Source: Gammaproteobacteria bacterium (GTDB taxonomy: Bacteria; Pseudomonadota; Gammaproteobacteria; Pseudomonadales; Pseudomonadaceae). From it: DNA of 53,580 bases. This document shows, one piece after another, positions 27,569 to 37,208 of the stretch (its first letter is position 1; the number at the start of each line of letters is the position of its first letter). Position numbers and translations under genes: made by a program. The notes under the pieces were generated by a model, which worked only from the letters and a program-made list of their open reading frames with translations, did no database searches and was not told where the DNA came from. The stretch spans positions 1 through 53,580 of the forward strand of contig JAHJYA010000044.1 in NCBI GenBank assembly GCA_018826895.1, read 5' to 3'.

Positions 27569-27976
27569 GTGGAAGAAGTCATCGAACAACTGCGCGAACT
27601 CAACGAACCCGTCCCGGTTCCGCTGGAGCTGCCCGAAGAGGAGCTGCTGGTCGAGATCGAGGAACAGCTGCTGATCAACCTGCCGTTCGAGCTGCGCGAG
27701 TTCCTGCTCAAGGTCAGCGACGTGGTCTACGGGCGTCTGGAGCCAGTGACCGTTACCGACCCGCAATCGCACACCTACCTGCCGGAAGTCGCCTCGGTGG
27801 CCTGGTCCCTGGGCGTACCTCGCGAGCTGGTGCCGATCTGCGAAGACCACGGCAACTACTACTGCGTGGAGCAGGACGGCACTGTGGTGCTGTGGGACGG
27901 CGACGAGTGCGAGCTGACCGACGACAGCTGGGATTCGGTCTGGCACTGGGTGCGCGAAATCTGGCTGGAAGGTTAA
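27569..27976 (+). CDS. SMI1/KNR4-like small acidic protein
   Basis: About 135 residues from GTG 27569, with GAGGA nine bases upstream and TATAAA at 27532-27537 as a possible -10 box. The protein is very acidic. It has the SMI1/KNR4 layout: LINLPFELREFLLKVSDVVYG, then ELVPICEDHGNYYCVEQDGTVVLWDGD and a final WHWVREIWLEG. The family appears in housekeeping proteins and as toxin-immunity proteins in polymorphic toxin systems; no toxin gene is beside this copy, so a general role is more likely. Confidence 0.8.
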   Translation: MEEVIEQLRELNEPVPVPLELPEEELLVEIEEQLLINLPFELREFLLKVSDVVYGRLEPVTVTDPQSHTYLPEVASVAWSLGVPRELVPICEDHGNYYCVEQDGTVVLWDGDECELTDDSWDSVWHWVREIWLEG

Positions 27977-28016
27977 GCTCGCCCCGCAGCCTAACGCAGG
28001 GCGGGATAGGTAACGT

Positions 28017-28670
28017 TCAGCGCACGCCTTGCTCCAGGTCGAGCAGGTTGAGCAGAAAGCGCGCGAAGTAGGTCAGGTCCTGCTCCAGCGCCTGACGCGC
28101 GGCCTTAGCGTCACGCGCCTCAAGGGCGGCAAAGGTGTCCTCATGAAAGTCGTTGAGCCGTAGTGACAGGTCGGCGTTGGTAAACAGGCGATTGAAAAAC
28201 GGCCCGATCTGCAGCCAGAGCGATTCGATTGTGCGCACCAGCACCGGGTTGCCGCAGGCGGCATACAGGTGCAGGTGGAACTGACTGTTGGCCGTCAGGT
28301 AAGCCTGCACCTGGCGCTGCTCGATGGCCAGGTCCATCTGCTGCACGCAGGCGCGCAGGGTGGCGATGTCAGTATCGTTTAAGCGCGGCACGGCCAGCTC
28401 CACGGCCAGCCCCTCCAGACCCATGCGTACCTGAAAAATCTGCTCATAGCGTTCGCGGGTCATCGGCGGGACGCGCACCGAGCGCTGCGGTTCGCCTTCC
28501 AGGGCACCTTCGGCCACCAGACGCTGCAACGCGGCACGCACCGGCATGGGACTGGTGCCCCATTGGCTGGCCAGTTCACGGATCTTCAAGCGTTCGCCTG
28601 GCTGGAAATGGCCTGCCAACAAACCCGCGCGAATGTTCTGGTAAAGATGGTCCTGTAAGTTCTCAGCCAT
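28017..28670 (-). CDS. GntR-family transcriptional regulator (FCD domain)
   Basis: About 217 residues. The N-terminal winged helix-turn-helix (~10-70: LLAGHFQPGERLKIRELASQ, then WGTSPMPVRAALQRLVAEGAL) is followed by an all-helical FCD ligand domain with the metal-binding-type histidines (FHLHLYAACGN, then FHEDTFAALEARDA). Such regulators usually bind small organic acids. It lies 139 bases downstream of the SDR gene on the same strand and close to the aminotransferase and ligase genes, and probably recognises the two TGTGATCACA palindromes at 29593 and 29656. Confidence 0.9.
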   Translation of the reverse strand: MAENLQDHLYQNIRAGLLAGHFQPGERLKIRELASQWGTSPMPVRAALQRLVAEGALEGEPQRSVRVPPMTRERYEQIFQVRMGLEGLAVELAVPRLNDTDIATLRACVQQMDLAIEQRQVQAYLTANSQFHLHLYAACGNPVLVRTIESLWLQIGPFFNRLFTNADLSLRLNDFHEDTFAALEARDAKAARQALEQDLTYFARFLLNLLDLEQGVR

Positions 28671-28809
28671 AACTCAGCGCAAGCCTCTAACCGGCGGTGC
28701 GGGGAGCTGAGCAAGGGTCAGTGAGCAGTTATGCATAGGGTTCTCCGAAAGATGGAACATCACGCTCTGCAAAAGGCAGACGGTAAAACGAAATAAGCGC
28801 CGTAGACGC

Positions 28810-29580
28810 TCACGGGGCTTTGTTCTCGATCAGGCAGTTACCGCCGTCAACCACCAAGACTTCGCCGGTGATATAGCTGGCTTCGCGGGATGCCAGAAAG
28901 GCCACCGCCGCCGCCACTTCCTCAGGTCGGCCCGCGCGGCCCAGCGGCGTGTACTCGGCGGCGTGGCGCTCTTCTTCGGTGCTGGAGCCGGTGGCGATCC
29001 AGCCCGGCGCCACGCTATTGACCGTAATGCCCTGCTTGGCCACTTCCAGCGCCAGGCCCATGGACAGGCCCAGCATACCGGCCTTGGCCGCGCTGTAGGC
29101 CGCCTCACCAGGGTTGCTGCCACGGGTGCCGGTGGTTGAGCTGATATTGACGATGCGCCCATAGCCGCGTGCACGCATGCCGGGCAGCACCGCGCGGGTG
29201 AGCAGAAACGCGGTGCCCAGGTTACGCGCGATGGACAGGTTCCAGGTCGCCAGGTCCATGTCCGCCAGCTCAGCAAATGGCTCAGGGCTGCCTTGCATGG
29301 CCATGCCGGCGTTGTTCACCAGAATATCGATCTGCCCCCACTGCGCCTGCGCCCAGGCGAGCAATTCGGCGACCTGCTGTTCATCGGTCAGGTCAGCGGC
29401 GCGGCCACGCGCTTGAATGCCCTCAGCGCAAAGTTCGGCAACCCGTTGCTCGACCCGCGCACTGCTGGCGGTCAACAGCACCCGTGCCCCGGCATGGCCC
29501 AGACGGCGGGCGATGGCCAGGCCGATACCCGATTCACTGCCCGCGCCGCTGATCAGCGCTACCTCTTGCTGAAAGTTCAT
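28810..29580 (-). CDS. SDR-family dehydrogenase/reductase
   Basis: About 256 residues from ATG 29580 (MNFQQEVALISGAG). Classical short-chain reductase: the cofactor loop GAGSESGIGLAIA has two extra residues in TGxxxGIG, then ILVNNAGMAM, and the active site Ser-Tyr-Lys in ISSTTGTRGSN followed by YSAAKAG; the C-terminus is YITGEVLVVDGG. It probably oxidises or reduces a hydroxy or keto intermediate with NAD(P). It diverges from the aminotransferase across a 122-base region with two identical palindromic operators. The substrate cannot be fixed from sequence. Confidence 0.88.
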   Translation of the reverse strand: MNFQQEVALISGAGSESGIGLAIARRLGHAGARVLLTASSARVEQRVAELCAEGIQARGRAADLTDEQQVAELLAWAQAQWGQIDILVNNAGMAMQGSPEPFAELADMDLATWNLSIARNLGTAFLLTRAVLPGMRARGYGRIVNISSTTGTRGSNPGEAAYSAAKAGMLGLSMGLALEVAKQGITVNSVAPGWIATGSSTEEERHAAEYTPLGRAGRPEEVAAAVAFLASREASYITGEVLVVDGGNCLIENKAP

Positions 29581-29592
29581 CGCACACCAACC

Positions 29593-29602
29593 TGTGATCA
29601 CA
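29593..29602. promoter_or_regulatory. GntR-type operator, copy 1
   Basis: TGTGATCACA, a perfect ten-base palindrome, 12 bases upstream of the SDR start. The same sequence recurs at 29656-29665, so a dimeric regulator probably binds both and controls both divergent genes. Confidence 0.65.
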
Positions 29603-29652
29603 AATATAGCGATAATCTAGCAATAAAGCCTGATCAAACCAATGCTTGAGTT

Positions 29653-29668
29653 TTTTGTGATCACAAAA
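29653..29668. promoter_or_regulatory. GntR-type operator, copy 2
   Basis: TTTTGTGATCACAAAA is a 16-base perfect palindrome with the TGTGATCACA core shared with copy 1, lying 34 bases before the aminotransferase start. Centre-to-centre distance to copy 1 is 63 bases, six helical turns, so bound dimers would face the same side and could loop. Confidence 0.7.
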
Positions 29669-29702
29669 TAGCATGTGCAGAAATTCGAACGAGGTGTTCA
29701 AC

Positions 29703-31094
29703 ATGACTGCCAGTGGAATCAGCCCAGCCGCTGTAGAAGCTTTCGCCCAACGCGAGCGTGAGCGTTTTATCGCGCGCAATCCGAAATCCGTGGCCCTGGC
29801 TGAACGCGCACGCCATTCGTTATACGGCGGCGTACCGATGCACTGGATGGCGGACTGGTCGACCCCGGTGCCGCTGTTCGTCGAACGGGCCAAGGGCGCG
29901 CGCTTCTATGACGTCGACGGCCACGAATACATCGACTTCTGCCTGGGCGACACCGGCACCATGTTCGGCCACTCGCCGGACCCGATCGCCAAGGCCATCG
30001 CCGAACAGGGCAACAACGGCCTGACCACCATGCTGCCCGGCGAGGACGCGGTGGTCTGCGGTGAGCTGCTGGCCGCGCGCTTCGGCCTACCGTTCTGGCA
30101 GGTCACGGCAACCGCCACCGACTCCAACCGCTACGTGCTGCGCTGGGCCCGCGCCATTACTCAGCGCAAGACGCTGCTGGTGTTCGACGGTTGCTACCAC
30201 GGCACCGTGGACGACGTGATGGTGCGCTGCATCGACGGCGAAACCGTGCCGCGCAGCGGTTTGGTCGGCCAGGCCTACGACCTGACCCAGTACAGCCGTT
30301 CAATTCCATTCAATGACGTGGCTGCGTTGGAAGCCGCACTGGCCCAGGGCGACGTATGCGCCCTGATCTGCGAACCGGCGATGACCAACATCGGCATGGT
30401 CCTGCCCGAGCCGGGCTTTATGCAGCAATGCCGCGAGCTGACGCATAAATACGGCGCGCTGCTGATCATCGACGAGACCCACACGATCTCCACCGATATC
30501 GGTGGCTGCACCAAGCTTTGGGGGCTTGAGCCGGACTTCTTCGTGGTCGGCAAACCCATCGCCGGCGGCGTGCCCTGCGGCATCTTCGGCTGCAGCGCAG
30601 CGATGGCCGAAGCCATGACTGCCGCGCGCAAACGCGCCAGCGAAGGCAGCCACGGCCATGGCCACAGCGGCATGGGCACCACCCTGTCGGCCAACGCCCT
30701 GGCCATGCACTGCATGCGCGCCAACCTGGAACAGGTGATGACCGAGGCCGCCTATGCGCACATGCTGCCGCTGGCCAAGCGTCTGGCTGACGGCTTCCGC
30801 ACATTGATTGGTAAGCACGGATTGAAGTGGTCGGTGACCGAGCTGGGCGCGCGCAGCGAGTTCCAGTTCTGTCCGGTGTCGCCGAAGACCGGTGCCGAGG
30901 CCGAAGCGGCCTTCCACGACGAGCTGCAAATGGCCCTGCACCTGTACCTGATCAACCGCGGCATCCTGATCACCCCGTTCCACAATATGACCCTGTGCTG
31001 TCCGAGCACCACGGCAGACGATGTGGATAAGTTGATCGCAACGCTCGACCAAGCCCTGACCGAGCTGCTGGCCATTCCCGGCGCCCGCGAGTAA
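29703..31094 (+). CDS. Class III PLP aminotransferase (aspartate aminotransferase family, GSA-aminomutase-like)
   Basis: About 463 residues from ATG 29703 (GAGGT eight bases upstream; in-frame longer start at 29673 rejected). Type III features: FYDVDGHEYIDFCLGDTGTMFGH, then FDGCYHGTVDDVMVRCIDG, LIIDETHT with the PLP-ring aspartate, and the Schiff-base lysine in FFVVGKPIAGGVPCGIFG. Family members act on amines, omega-amino acids or glutamate semialdehyde. With the glutamine-synthetase-like ligase it suggests an amine or amino-acid catabolic path. True heme-pathway HemL is unlikely because of context. Confidence 0.87.
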   Translation: MTASGISPAAVEAFAQRERERFIARNPKSVALAERARHSLYGGVPMHWMADWSTPVPLFVERAKGARFYDVDGHEYIDFCLGDTGTMFGHSPDPIAKAIAEQGNNGLTTMLPGEDAVVCGELLAARFGLPFWQVTATATDSNRYVLRWARAITQRKTLLVFDGCYHGTVDDVMVRCIDGETVPRSGLVGQAYDLTQYSRSIPFNDVAALEAALAQGDVCALICEPAMTNIGMVLPEPGFMQQCRELTHKYGALLIIDETHTISTDIGGCTKLWGLEPDFFVVGKPIAGGVPCGIFGCSAAMAEAMTAARKRASEGSHGHGHSGMGTTLSANALAMHCMRANLEQVMTEAAYAHMLPLAKRLADGFRTLIGKHGLKWSVTELGARSEFQFCPVSPKTGAEAEAAFHDELQMALHLYLINRGILITPFHNMTLCCPSTTADDVDKLIATLDQALTELLAIPGARE

Positions 31095-31099
31095 TGCCC

Positions 31100-31146
31100 G
31101 TGGGAGGCGCTTCAGCGGCGATTGTCGCGGCTGAAGCCCCTCCCAC
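31100..31146. repeat. REP-like long inverted repeat
   Basis: Arms GTGGGAGG...GCTTCAGC and GCTGAAGC...CCTCCCAC pair almost fully around a short centre, forming a 47-base hairpin between the aminotransferase and the ligase genes. It has the GGCTGAAGC core of the common Pseudomonas REP class. Being inside an apparent operon it may protect or partly end the upstream transcript. Confidence 0.75.
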
Positions 31147-31186
31147 AGGATGACTGGCGCCCACACGACCTTCTGCGAGAATCACC

Positions 31187-32554
31187 ATGCACTTCGCCAA
31201 TCCCCAAGAAGCCCGCGACTTCCTCACCGCCCATCCTGATGTCCGCAGCATCGAGCTGATGCTGATCGACGCCAATGGCATCCCGCGCGGCAAGCTGCTG
31301 CACCGCGACGAACTGCTGGCCATCTATGAAAACGGCCGGCCGCTGCCCAGCTCGATCCTGGCGCTGACCATTCAGGGCGAAGACGTCGAAGAAAGCGGCC
31401 TGGTCTGGGAAGTCGCGGACGCTGACTGCTGGACCTACCCACTGCCCGGCAGCCTGACCCTGCAACCCTGGCGCAGCACGCCCACCGGCCAGTTGCAGGT
31501 GAGCATGCACCCAACCCAGGGCATGCCCGCCGCCCCGGCCGACCCACGGCATGTGCTGGTACGCGCCATCGACCGCCTCAAAGCAGACGGCTACCACCCG
31601 GTGATGGCGGTGGAGCTGGAGTTCTACCTGCTGGACAAGCAGCGCGACGCCAAAGGCCGCCCGCAACCGGCGCTGCAAATGAACGGCGTGCGCCCGCAGG
31701 CGCCGCAGGTCTATGGCGTTTACGAGCTGGAGCAGGTGCAGCCGTTCCTCGATGACCTCTATGCCGCCTGCGAAGTGCAGGGCCTGCCGGTGCGCACGGC
31801 GATTTCCGAATACGCGCCCGGCCAGGTCGAACTGACCCTGGAGCACCGCTTCGACGCGCTACAAGCCATCGACGAAGGCGTGCGCTACAAGCGCCTGGTC
31901 AAAGGCGTGGCCAACAAGCACGGGCTGCAGGCCTGCTTTATGGCCAAGCCGTTTGGCGACCAGGCCGGCAGTGGGATGCACATGCACGTGAGCCTCGCAG
32001 ATGCTGACGGCAACAACCTGATGGCATCCGAAAACCCCCATGGCACGCCACTGCTCAAGCACGCTATCGGCGGCATGATGGCCACGCTCAACGACGCCCT
32101 GGCGATCTTCTGCCCCAACGCCAACTCCTTCCGCCGCTTCCAGGCCAACAGCTACGCGCCGCTGGCCAAAAGCTGGGGCGTGAACAACCGCACGGTGTCG
32201 TTCCGCGTGCCCGGTGGCCCGGCCAAGAGCAGGCATGTCGAGCACCGCATCTGCGGCGCCGATGCCAACCCGTATCTCGCAGCGGCGGCGATCCTTTCCG
32301 GTATTCATCACGGCATCAAAAACCAGATCGATCCGGGCGAAGAAATCATCGGCAACGGCTACGAGCAGGCCCGTGAAACCCTGCCCACCGACTGGTTGAC
32401 GGCACTGCGCGCGCTGGAAAACTCGGCCTGGGCCAAGGACGCCCTCGGCGAGGACTTCCTCAAGGTGTTCCTGGCGATCAAATGGAACGAGTTCCGCCAG
32501 TTTATGGGCGAAGTCGGCGAGCAGGACTGGCGCTGGTACCTGACCCACGCCTGA
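31187..32554 (+). CDS. Glutamine-synthetase-like gamma-glutamyl ligase (PuuA/PauA type)
   Basis: About 455 residues. The N-terminal half begins with a beta-grasp segment (RSIELMLIDANGIPRGKLL). The catalytic half has MAVELEFYL, AISEYAPGQVELTLEH, GSGMHMHVSL, RFQANSYAPLAKSWGVNNRT and VEHRICGADANPYLAAAAIL, with the Glu, His and Arg ligands of ATP-metal and glutamate binding. It resembles the enzymes that glutamylate putrescine, polyamines or alkylamines rather than the house-keeping GlnA: there is no adenylylation Tyr loop and the length is 455. It lies 92 bases after the aminotransferase gene. Which amine is used is unknown. Confidence 0.87.
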   Translation: MHFANPQEARDFLTAHPDVRSIELMLIDANGIPRGKLLHRDELLAIYENGRPLPSSILALTIQGEDVEESGLVWEVADADCWTYPLPGSLTLQPWRSTPTGQLQVSMHPTQGMPAAPADPRHVLVRAIDRLKADGYHPVMAVELEFYLLDKQRDAKGRPQPALQMNGVRPQAPQVYGVYELEQVQPFLDDLYAACEVQGLPVRTAISEYAPGQVELTLEHRFDALQAIDEGVRYKRLVKGVANKHGLQACFMAKPFGDQAGSGMHMHVSLADADGNNLMASENPHGTPLLKHAIGGMMATLNDALAIFCPNANSFRRFQANSYAPLAKSWGVNNRTVSFRVPGGPAKSRHVEHRICGADANPYLAAAAILSGIHHGIKNQIDPGEEIIGNGYEQARETLPTDWLTALRALENSAWAKDALGEDFLKVFLAIKWNEFRQFMGEVGEQDWRWYLTHA

Positions 32555-32661
32555 CGCGTGTGCCGTCATGCGCTCGGAGGGCATCCAGCCAACTGAGCGC
32601 CCGTGCGATCCTGGCATGAAGCGGGCAGTTGCCGGCCACTCCCGCCGTGCGGGAATAGGCC

Positions 32662-33450
32662 CTAAGCAATTGATCGCGCTTTTCGCGGACGCAACAGGGG
32701 GCAAGCCGAGCAGTATTCAACAGGATCGCTGGCCGCATAGTAGAAACAGCAGGTGCGCCGAAAGCGAAGGTGTCGGCCATCCGCCAACAGCGTCGGCGGA
32801 CGGCGGAAGTGGCGCAAAGGGTTGTAATCCAGGCCGAATAACGCCGGCTCAGCCTCCTGCAACAACCACTCGAAGTCCGCCTGACAACGCCGCCGAATCA
32901 GCGGGTCCTCGACCTTGCTCAGACGTTTTTCGTAGAGTGAGTAAACCCGCACCGCGGTGTTTTCCCAAAGAATCCGCCGGGAAATACCGCTGACCCGGTT
33001 GAAGGTCTGCCACAAGGGAGCGAGCACCTCGGCGAACAGGGCCGTGACGATGGTCGCGCGCCAGACCTCACGCGCCCCGGGGGCATAACGCTGCGGGTCG
33101 CGGTCTGGCAGCGGCATCGCAGACGTCCAGAGCCCATCGTCATGGCCATACTCGACCACAGACTCGTCCAGAGACAGCAACAGCCCCTTGTCACACGCCG
33201 ACATGGCATACAGGCAGGCGCCTGTGGCAAGAAAGGCAAACCGCTTGGCCAGCAGCGAGGCGGTAATGGCCGGCGTGGGCGAGCCGATTACCGGGCCCAG
33301 CCGCGCGAACAACTGCTCGCAGGCATCCTCAGCCATGAGTGCCCGAGCGCTGAGCGACCGCGATTTGTCGCACAGGGCCAAGGGCCGTAGACGCAGAGGG
33401 CCAGACAATACCGCCCACTCCTGCGCGCTGAACGCCGCCTCGAGGCTCAT
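32662..33450 (-). CDS. fhuF: FhuF-like ferric-siderophore reductase
   Basis: About 262 residues from ATG 33450, which overlaps the stop of the upstream ATPase gene (ATGA). FhuF proteins hold a [2Fe-2S] cluster through CC-x10-C-x2-C at the C-terminus; here CC and CSAC flank an 11-residue stretch ([17 protein letters not shown]), so the four cysteines are present. The middle part includes the FhuF stretch [13 protein letters not shown]. FhuF reduces iron in hydroxamate siderophores after import. It is the last gene of the leftward siderophore operon. Confidence 0.85.
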   Translation of the reverse strand: MSLEAAFSAQEWAVLSGPLRLRPLALCDKSRSLSARALMAEDACEQLFARLGPVIGSPTPAITASLLAKRFAFLATGACLYAMSACDKGLLLSLDESVVEYGHDDGLWTSAMPLPDRDPQRYAPGAREVWRATIVTALFAEVLAPLWQTFNRVSGISRRILWENTAVRVYSLYEKRLSKVEDPLIRRRCQADFEWLLQEAEPALFGLDYNPLRHFRRPPTLLADGRHLRFRRTCCFYYAASDPVEYCSACPLLRPRKARSIA

Positions 33451-34238
33451 TGCGGACGCTCCCGACCAAAGGGAATGCACAGCGGTGTGCCGAAGAACGG
33501 GTCGGTAATGATCCGGCAATTGAGGCCGAACACCTCCTTTACCACCTCTTCGCTCAAAATATCGGCCGGTCGACCCTGAGCGAAAGCGGTGCGCTGGTGC
33601 ACCGCCACCATGTGGTCAGCGTAACGGCAGGCCAGATTGAGATCGTGCAGCACCATGACGATGGTCTTGTTCGCCTGCCGGTTAAGGTCGCGCAACAGGT
33701 CCAGTACATCGATCTGGTGGGCCAGGTCGAGGAAGGTGGTCGGCTCGTCCAGCAGCAGGATGTCGGTATCCTGAGCCAGGGTCATGGCGATCCATACCCG
33801 CTGCCGCTGGCCACCGGACAAGGCATCCACCGGTCTGTCTGCCAGGGCCTGCACACCCGTTTGCAACAGCGCGCGCTCGACCATGGCCTCATCCTCCGCC
33901 GACCATTGCTGCATCCAGTTCTGATAGGGATAACGGCCCAGGGCCACCAACTGGCGGACGCTAATGCCTTCCGGGGCACAAGGCATCTGCGGCAGGATCG
34001 CCAGCTCCCGTGCCACGCTGGCGGTGGAGCGCCGCTGGATATCGACACCGTTGAGAATCACCGAGCCCTGCTGCGGCTTGAGCAGCCGCGCCAGGGATTT
34101 GAGCAAGGTACTTTTGCCACAGCCGTTGCTGCCGATCAGCACCGATACCTTGCCCGCTGGCAGTTGCAGATCCAGGGCGTCAATGATCACCTGGCGCTGA
34201 TAGCCCAGGGTCAGTTGATGGGTCGTCATCGATGCCAT
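33447..34238 (-). CDS. Siderophore ABC transporter ATP-binding protein (FecE/FhuC-like)
   Basis: About 263 residues; I prefer ATG 34238 (AAGGACT six bases upstream) to TTG 34241. Single nucleotide-binding domain: Walker [40 protein letters not shown], Walker [19 protein letters not shown] and [12 protein letters not shown]. The FecE/FhuC signature [14 protein letters not shown] ([15 protein letters not shown]) is present. It lies 11 bases after the permease at 34250-35281. It energises iron-siderophore uptake across the inner membrane. Confidence 0.93.
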   Translation of the reverse strand: MASMTTHQLTLGYQRQVIIDALDLQLPAGKVSVLIGSNGCGKSTLLKSLARLLKPQQGSVILNGVDIQRRSTASVARELAILPQMPCAPEGISVRQLVALGRYPYQNWMQQWSAEDEAMVERALLQTGVQALADRPVDALSGGQRQRVWIAMTLAQDTDILLLDEPTTFLDLAHQIDVLDLLRDLNRQANKTIVMVLHDLNLACRYADHMVAVHQRTAFAQGRPADILSEEVVKEVFGLNCRIITDPFFGTPLCIPFGRERPQ

Positions 34239-34249
34239 CAAGAAGTCCT

Positions 34250-35281
34250 TTAATGCCGCTGATTGATCAGCAGGTAGAGAAAAAACGGCGTGCCCAGCGC
34301 TGCGACAAAAATACCGGCGGGCAAGTCCAGAGGCAGAAACAGGGTGCGGCCAACCAGGTCAGCCAGGATCACTAGATTGGCCCCGATCAAGGCCGCCATC
34401 AGCGCTTGCCCAACAAACCCGGGCGCTACCAGTCGCTTGGCGATATGCGGCGCAATCAAGCCGACAAAGGCAATCGCCCCGCCCCAGGCCACTGCGGCTC
34501 CGGCCAGGGCCACACTCACCAACAGCAGCCCGGCACGCAGCCACTGCACCCGCACGCCGATCCCCTGGGCCAAGGCGTCATCCAGTTGTTGTACCCGCAC
34601 TTGGCGGGCCAGCAGCACCAGCACGGGCACCAGCGCCAGCAACCAGCCGGCCAGCGCCCTGGGCTCAGGCCAACTCGCCCCGTAAACGCTGCCCGTCAGC
34701 CAGACATAGGCGGACAAGGTCGTCGTCAGTGGGCTGAACACCAGGATGAAGGTGGTGATCGCCGTCAGCAGCGCCGATACGCCAACCCCGATCAACACCA
34801 GGCGTAATGGTGAGGCACCCTGTTTCCAGGCCAGCCCGTAAATGACCAGCGCGGCGAGCCCAGCCCCGAGCATGGCCGCCAGCGGCAGCCACTGCGGGCC
34901 CAGCAACACCGAGAAAAACGACAGGTAGAGTACGGCCGCAGCACTCGCCCCGCTGGTAATACCCAGCAGATCAGGGGACGCCAGAGGGTTACGGATAATG
35001 CTCTGCAAGATCACCCCGGAAACTGCCAATGCCGCGCCGACCAGAGCGGCCAACAGCACACGTGGCAGGCGCAGTTGCTCGACGATAAACAGCAGGCTGG
35101 CGTCCCCACCTCGCCAGAGCAGCGCGATTACCGTTTGCGGCGACAGGGTAAGGGTGCCCAGAGACAGAGCCCCGAGCATCACCAACAGGGTCAGACACGA
35201 TGCGGCTATCAACCGCCACAGGGTCGCCAAGTCGATACGCCGGGAAAATCCAGCCGTGCGCAGGAGCAGCGTCCTAGTCAT
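34250..35281 (-). CDS. Siderophore ABC transporter permease (FecD-like)
   Basis: About 343 residues from ATG 35281, overlapping the upstream permease by eight bases. About nine or ten helices. The FecCD hallmark [38 protein letters not shown] is visible in pieces ([13 protein letters not shown] and [16 protein letters not shown]), and near the end [20 protein letters not shown], the ATPase-contact loop. Pairs with the 35274-36263 permease. Confidence 0.92.
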   Translation of the reverse strand: MTRTLLLRTAGFSRRIDLATLWRLIAASCLTLLVMLGALSLGTLTLSPQTVIALLWRGGDASLLFIVEQLRLPRVLLAALVGAALAVSGVILQSIIRNPLASPDLLGITSGASAAAVLYLSFFSVLLGPQWLPLAAMLGAGLAALVIYGLAWKQGASPLRLVLIGVGVSALLTAITTFILVFSPLTTTLSAYVWLTGSVYGASWPEPRALAGWLLALVPVLVLLARQVRVQQLDDALAQGIGVRVQWLRAGLLLVSVALAGAAVAWGGAIAFVGLIAPHIAKRLVAPGFVGQALMAALIGANLVILADLVGRTLFLPLDLPAGIFVAALGTPFFLYLLINQRH

Positions 35282-36263
35282 GCCGTCCCCCACGGCGCAC
35301 CAGAGCAATGAAGAAGGGGGCGCCGAACACGGCAGTCATTACCCCCACCGGCACTTCTTGCGGCAGGATCACCACGCGCGCCAGGGTATCGGCCAGCAAC
35401 AGCAGGATGGCACCACCCAGGGCGCAGCCTGGCAGTAGCCAGCGATGATCGATGGACAGCCCCTTGCGCACCATATGCGGCACCACCAGGCCGATGAATC
35501 CGATACTGCCGGCCAGGGCCACCGCGCTGCCAGCCAGGCAGATGATCAACACGCTCAACTGCAGCCGAATCAACCCGGTTCGCTGTCCTAACCCAGCGGC
35601 AATGGCGTCGCCGGCATTCAGCACATTCACCTGCCCGGCAAGCAGCACTGTCGCGAGCAGCGCCAACAACACACAGAGCAACAAGGGCGCCGCCAGCGTC
35701 AGGTCGCGCTCGGACAGTGAACCGGCGAGCCAGAACAGCACACTGTCCAGGCCACTTTGATCGACCACCAGCAGGGCCTGACTGAAGGCCGAGAACAATG
35801 CCGTTATAGCCGCTCCGACCAGCACGATACGTAACGGGCTGAGGCTACTCTGCCCACGATTGCCGATCACCCACACCAGGGCTCCGGTCACGGCAGCCCC
35901 CATAAACGCACACCACAACCACTGCTGCGGCGTGCTCAGGGCAAACACCGAGGAACCCAGGATGATTGCGAAAGTTGCGCCCGCGTTGATGCCGAACAGG
36001 CCGGGAGAAGCCAGTGGATTACGCGTCAATGCCTGCATCAGTGCGCCGGCGACCGCCAGGCTTGCCCCCACGGCCATCGCCATCAGCGTGCGCGACAGGC
36101 GCATGGCGACCAGCGCCTGATGCGTCGCACTCATGCCGTCGACGCCCAGCAGAGCGCCCAGCAGTTGCTTGGGCGCAATCCAGGTGGCCCCACTGGCCAG
36201 GCTCAATAGGGCACAGAGCAACAACAGCAGGAACAGGCTCAGCAGTTTCTGGGCGTGACTCAT
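35274..36263 (-). CDS. Siderophore ABC transporter permease (FecC-like)
   Basis: About 329 residues from ATG 36263, overlapping the binding-protein stop by four bases. FecCD family: [37 protein letters not shown], and [19 protein letters not shown] near the end. Nine to ten membrane helices. It forms the membrane channel with its paralogue. The gene overlaps at both ends indicate translational coupling along the operon. Confidence 0.92.
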   Translation of the reverse strand: MSHAQKLLSLFLLLLLCALLSLASGATWIAPKQLLGALLGVDGMSATHQALVAMRLSRTLMAMAVGASLAVAGALMQALTRNPLASPGLFGINAGATFAIILGSSVFALSTPQQWLWCAFMGAAVTGALVWVIGNRGQSSLSPLRIVLVGAAITALFSAFSQALLVVDQSGLDSVLFWLAGSLSERDLTLAAPLLLCVLLALLATVLLAGQVNVLNAGDAIAAGLGQRTGLIRLQLSVLIICLAGSAVALAGSIGFIGLVVPHMVRKGLSIDHRWLLPGCALGGAILLLLADTLARVVILPQEVPVGVMTAVFGAPFFIALVRRGGRHD

Positions 36264-37165
36264 GAAACCGCCTGCCCGTTGCTCACACGCGCAATGTCAT
36301 CAAGCATCAGATTGGCGCCCAGAATACCGCCGGACAAGCTCCAGGCCACCGCATCGACCTGCCACACCTGACCCTGCTGCACGGCCTGCAACTGCTGCCA
36401 GACAGGATGCTGCTGCAGACTCAGGAACTGCTGTTGCGCGGCCTGGCTGTCGCTGCGCTGGAAGACAAAGAACAGGTCGGCGTTGACCACCGGCAAACTC
36501 TTTTTGCTGGTGAGCTTCAGGGACGTCCCTCGCGCGGCGCGAGCCACCGCGGTCCAGGTGAAGCCCAGTTCGCTGAGTACCGAACCGGCAAAGCTGGCCG
36601 GCAGGTAGCTGCGGATATGGTCCTCACGAATATCCAGTACCGCAACGCTCAGGGGCCAGCACTCGGCAAACCGCGCCTGCAACTGCAGACGCAGTTGCAC
36701 CACTCGCTGCTGCCACAGCTGCAACAGGTACCTGGCCTGTTGCTCACGCTGCAGGGTCGCGCCCATCACCATCAGGGTCTGCTTGAAAGCGAACACCTCA
36801 TCGAGCATCACCAGCGTGGCCATCTGCTCCAGCAAGGGGGCAATACGCTGGTGGCGAAAACGCGAGGCGACAATCACATCGGGCCTGAGCAGAACGATGT
36901 CTTCCAGGCTCGGCTGGGTTTCCAGACCCACATGGGGAACACCCTGCACCGACTGGCGCAGGTAGCGGTACATGGGCTTCTCGCTCCATGAGTCCACCAC
37001 ACCGCAGGGCGTCACCCCCAACGCCACGGCACTGTCGGTCGCGCCCTGGAACAGGGTGATCACGCGCAGCGATTCAGCCCGCGCGACCCAAGGCAAGGCC
37101 AGCATGCCCAAGGACAAACGCAGCAGCCGGCGCCTGCCCGGAAGGTGGCAAGGATCACTACTCAC
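36260..37165 (-). CDS. Periplasmic iron-siderophore binding protein (FecB/FhuD-like)
   Basis: About 301 residues from GTG 37165. The N-terminus ([20 protein letters not shown]) looks like a Tat-type or Sec signal with RR at 11-12. The mature part has TroA-like class III architecture: [25 protein letters not shown] is the conserved first-lobe strand, a long helix joins lobes, and [15 protein letters not shown] and [26 protein letters not shown] close the second. It delivers the ferric complex to the permeases. It lies 43 bases after the receptor gene. Confidence 0.88.
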   Translation of the reverse strand: MSSDPCHLPGRRRLLRLSLGMLALPWVARAESLRVITLFQGATDSAVALGVTPCGVVDSWSEKPMYRYLRQSVQGVPHVGLETQPSLEDIVLLRPDVIVASRFRHQRIAPLLEQMATLVMLDEVFAFKQTLMVMGATLQREQQARYLLQLWQQRVVQLRLQLQARFAECWPLSVAVLDIREDHIRSYLPASFAGSVLSELGFTWTAVARAARGTSLKLTSKKSLPVVNADLFFVFQRSDSQAAQQQFLSLQQHPVWQQLQAVQQGQVWQVDAVAWSLSGGILGANLMLDDIARVSNGQAVS

Positions 37166-37208
37166 CGGGCGACTCGCTGGCTGAGAAACCCGCTTGCAGC
37201 GCAGCGCA

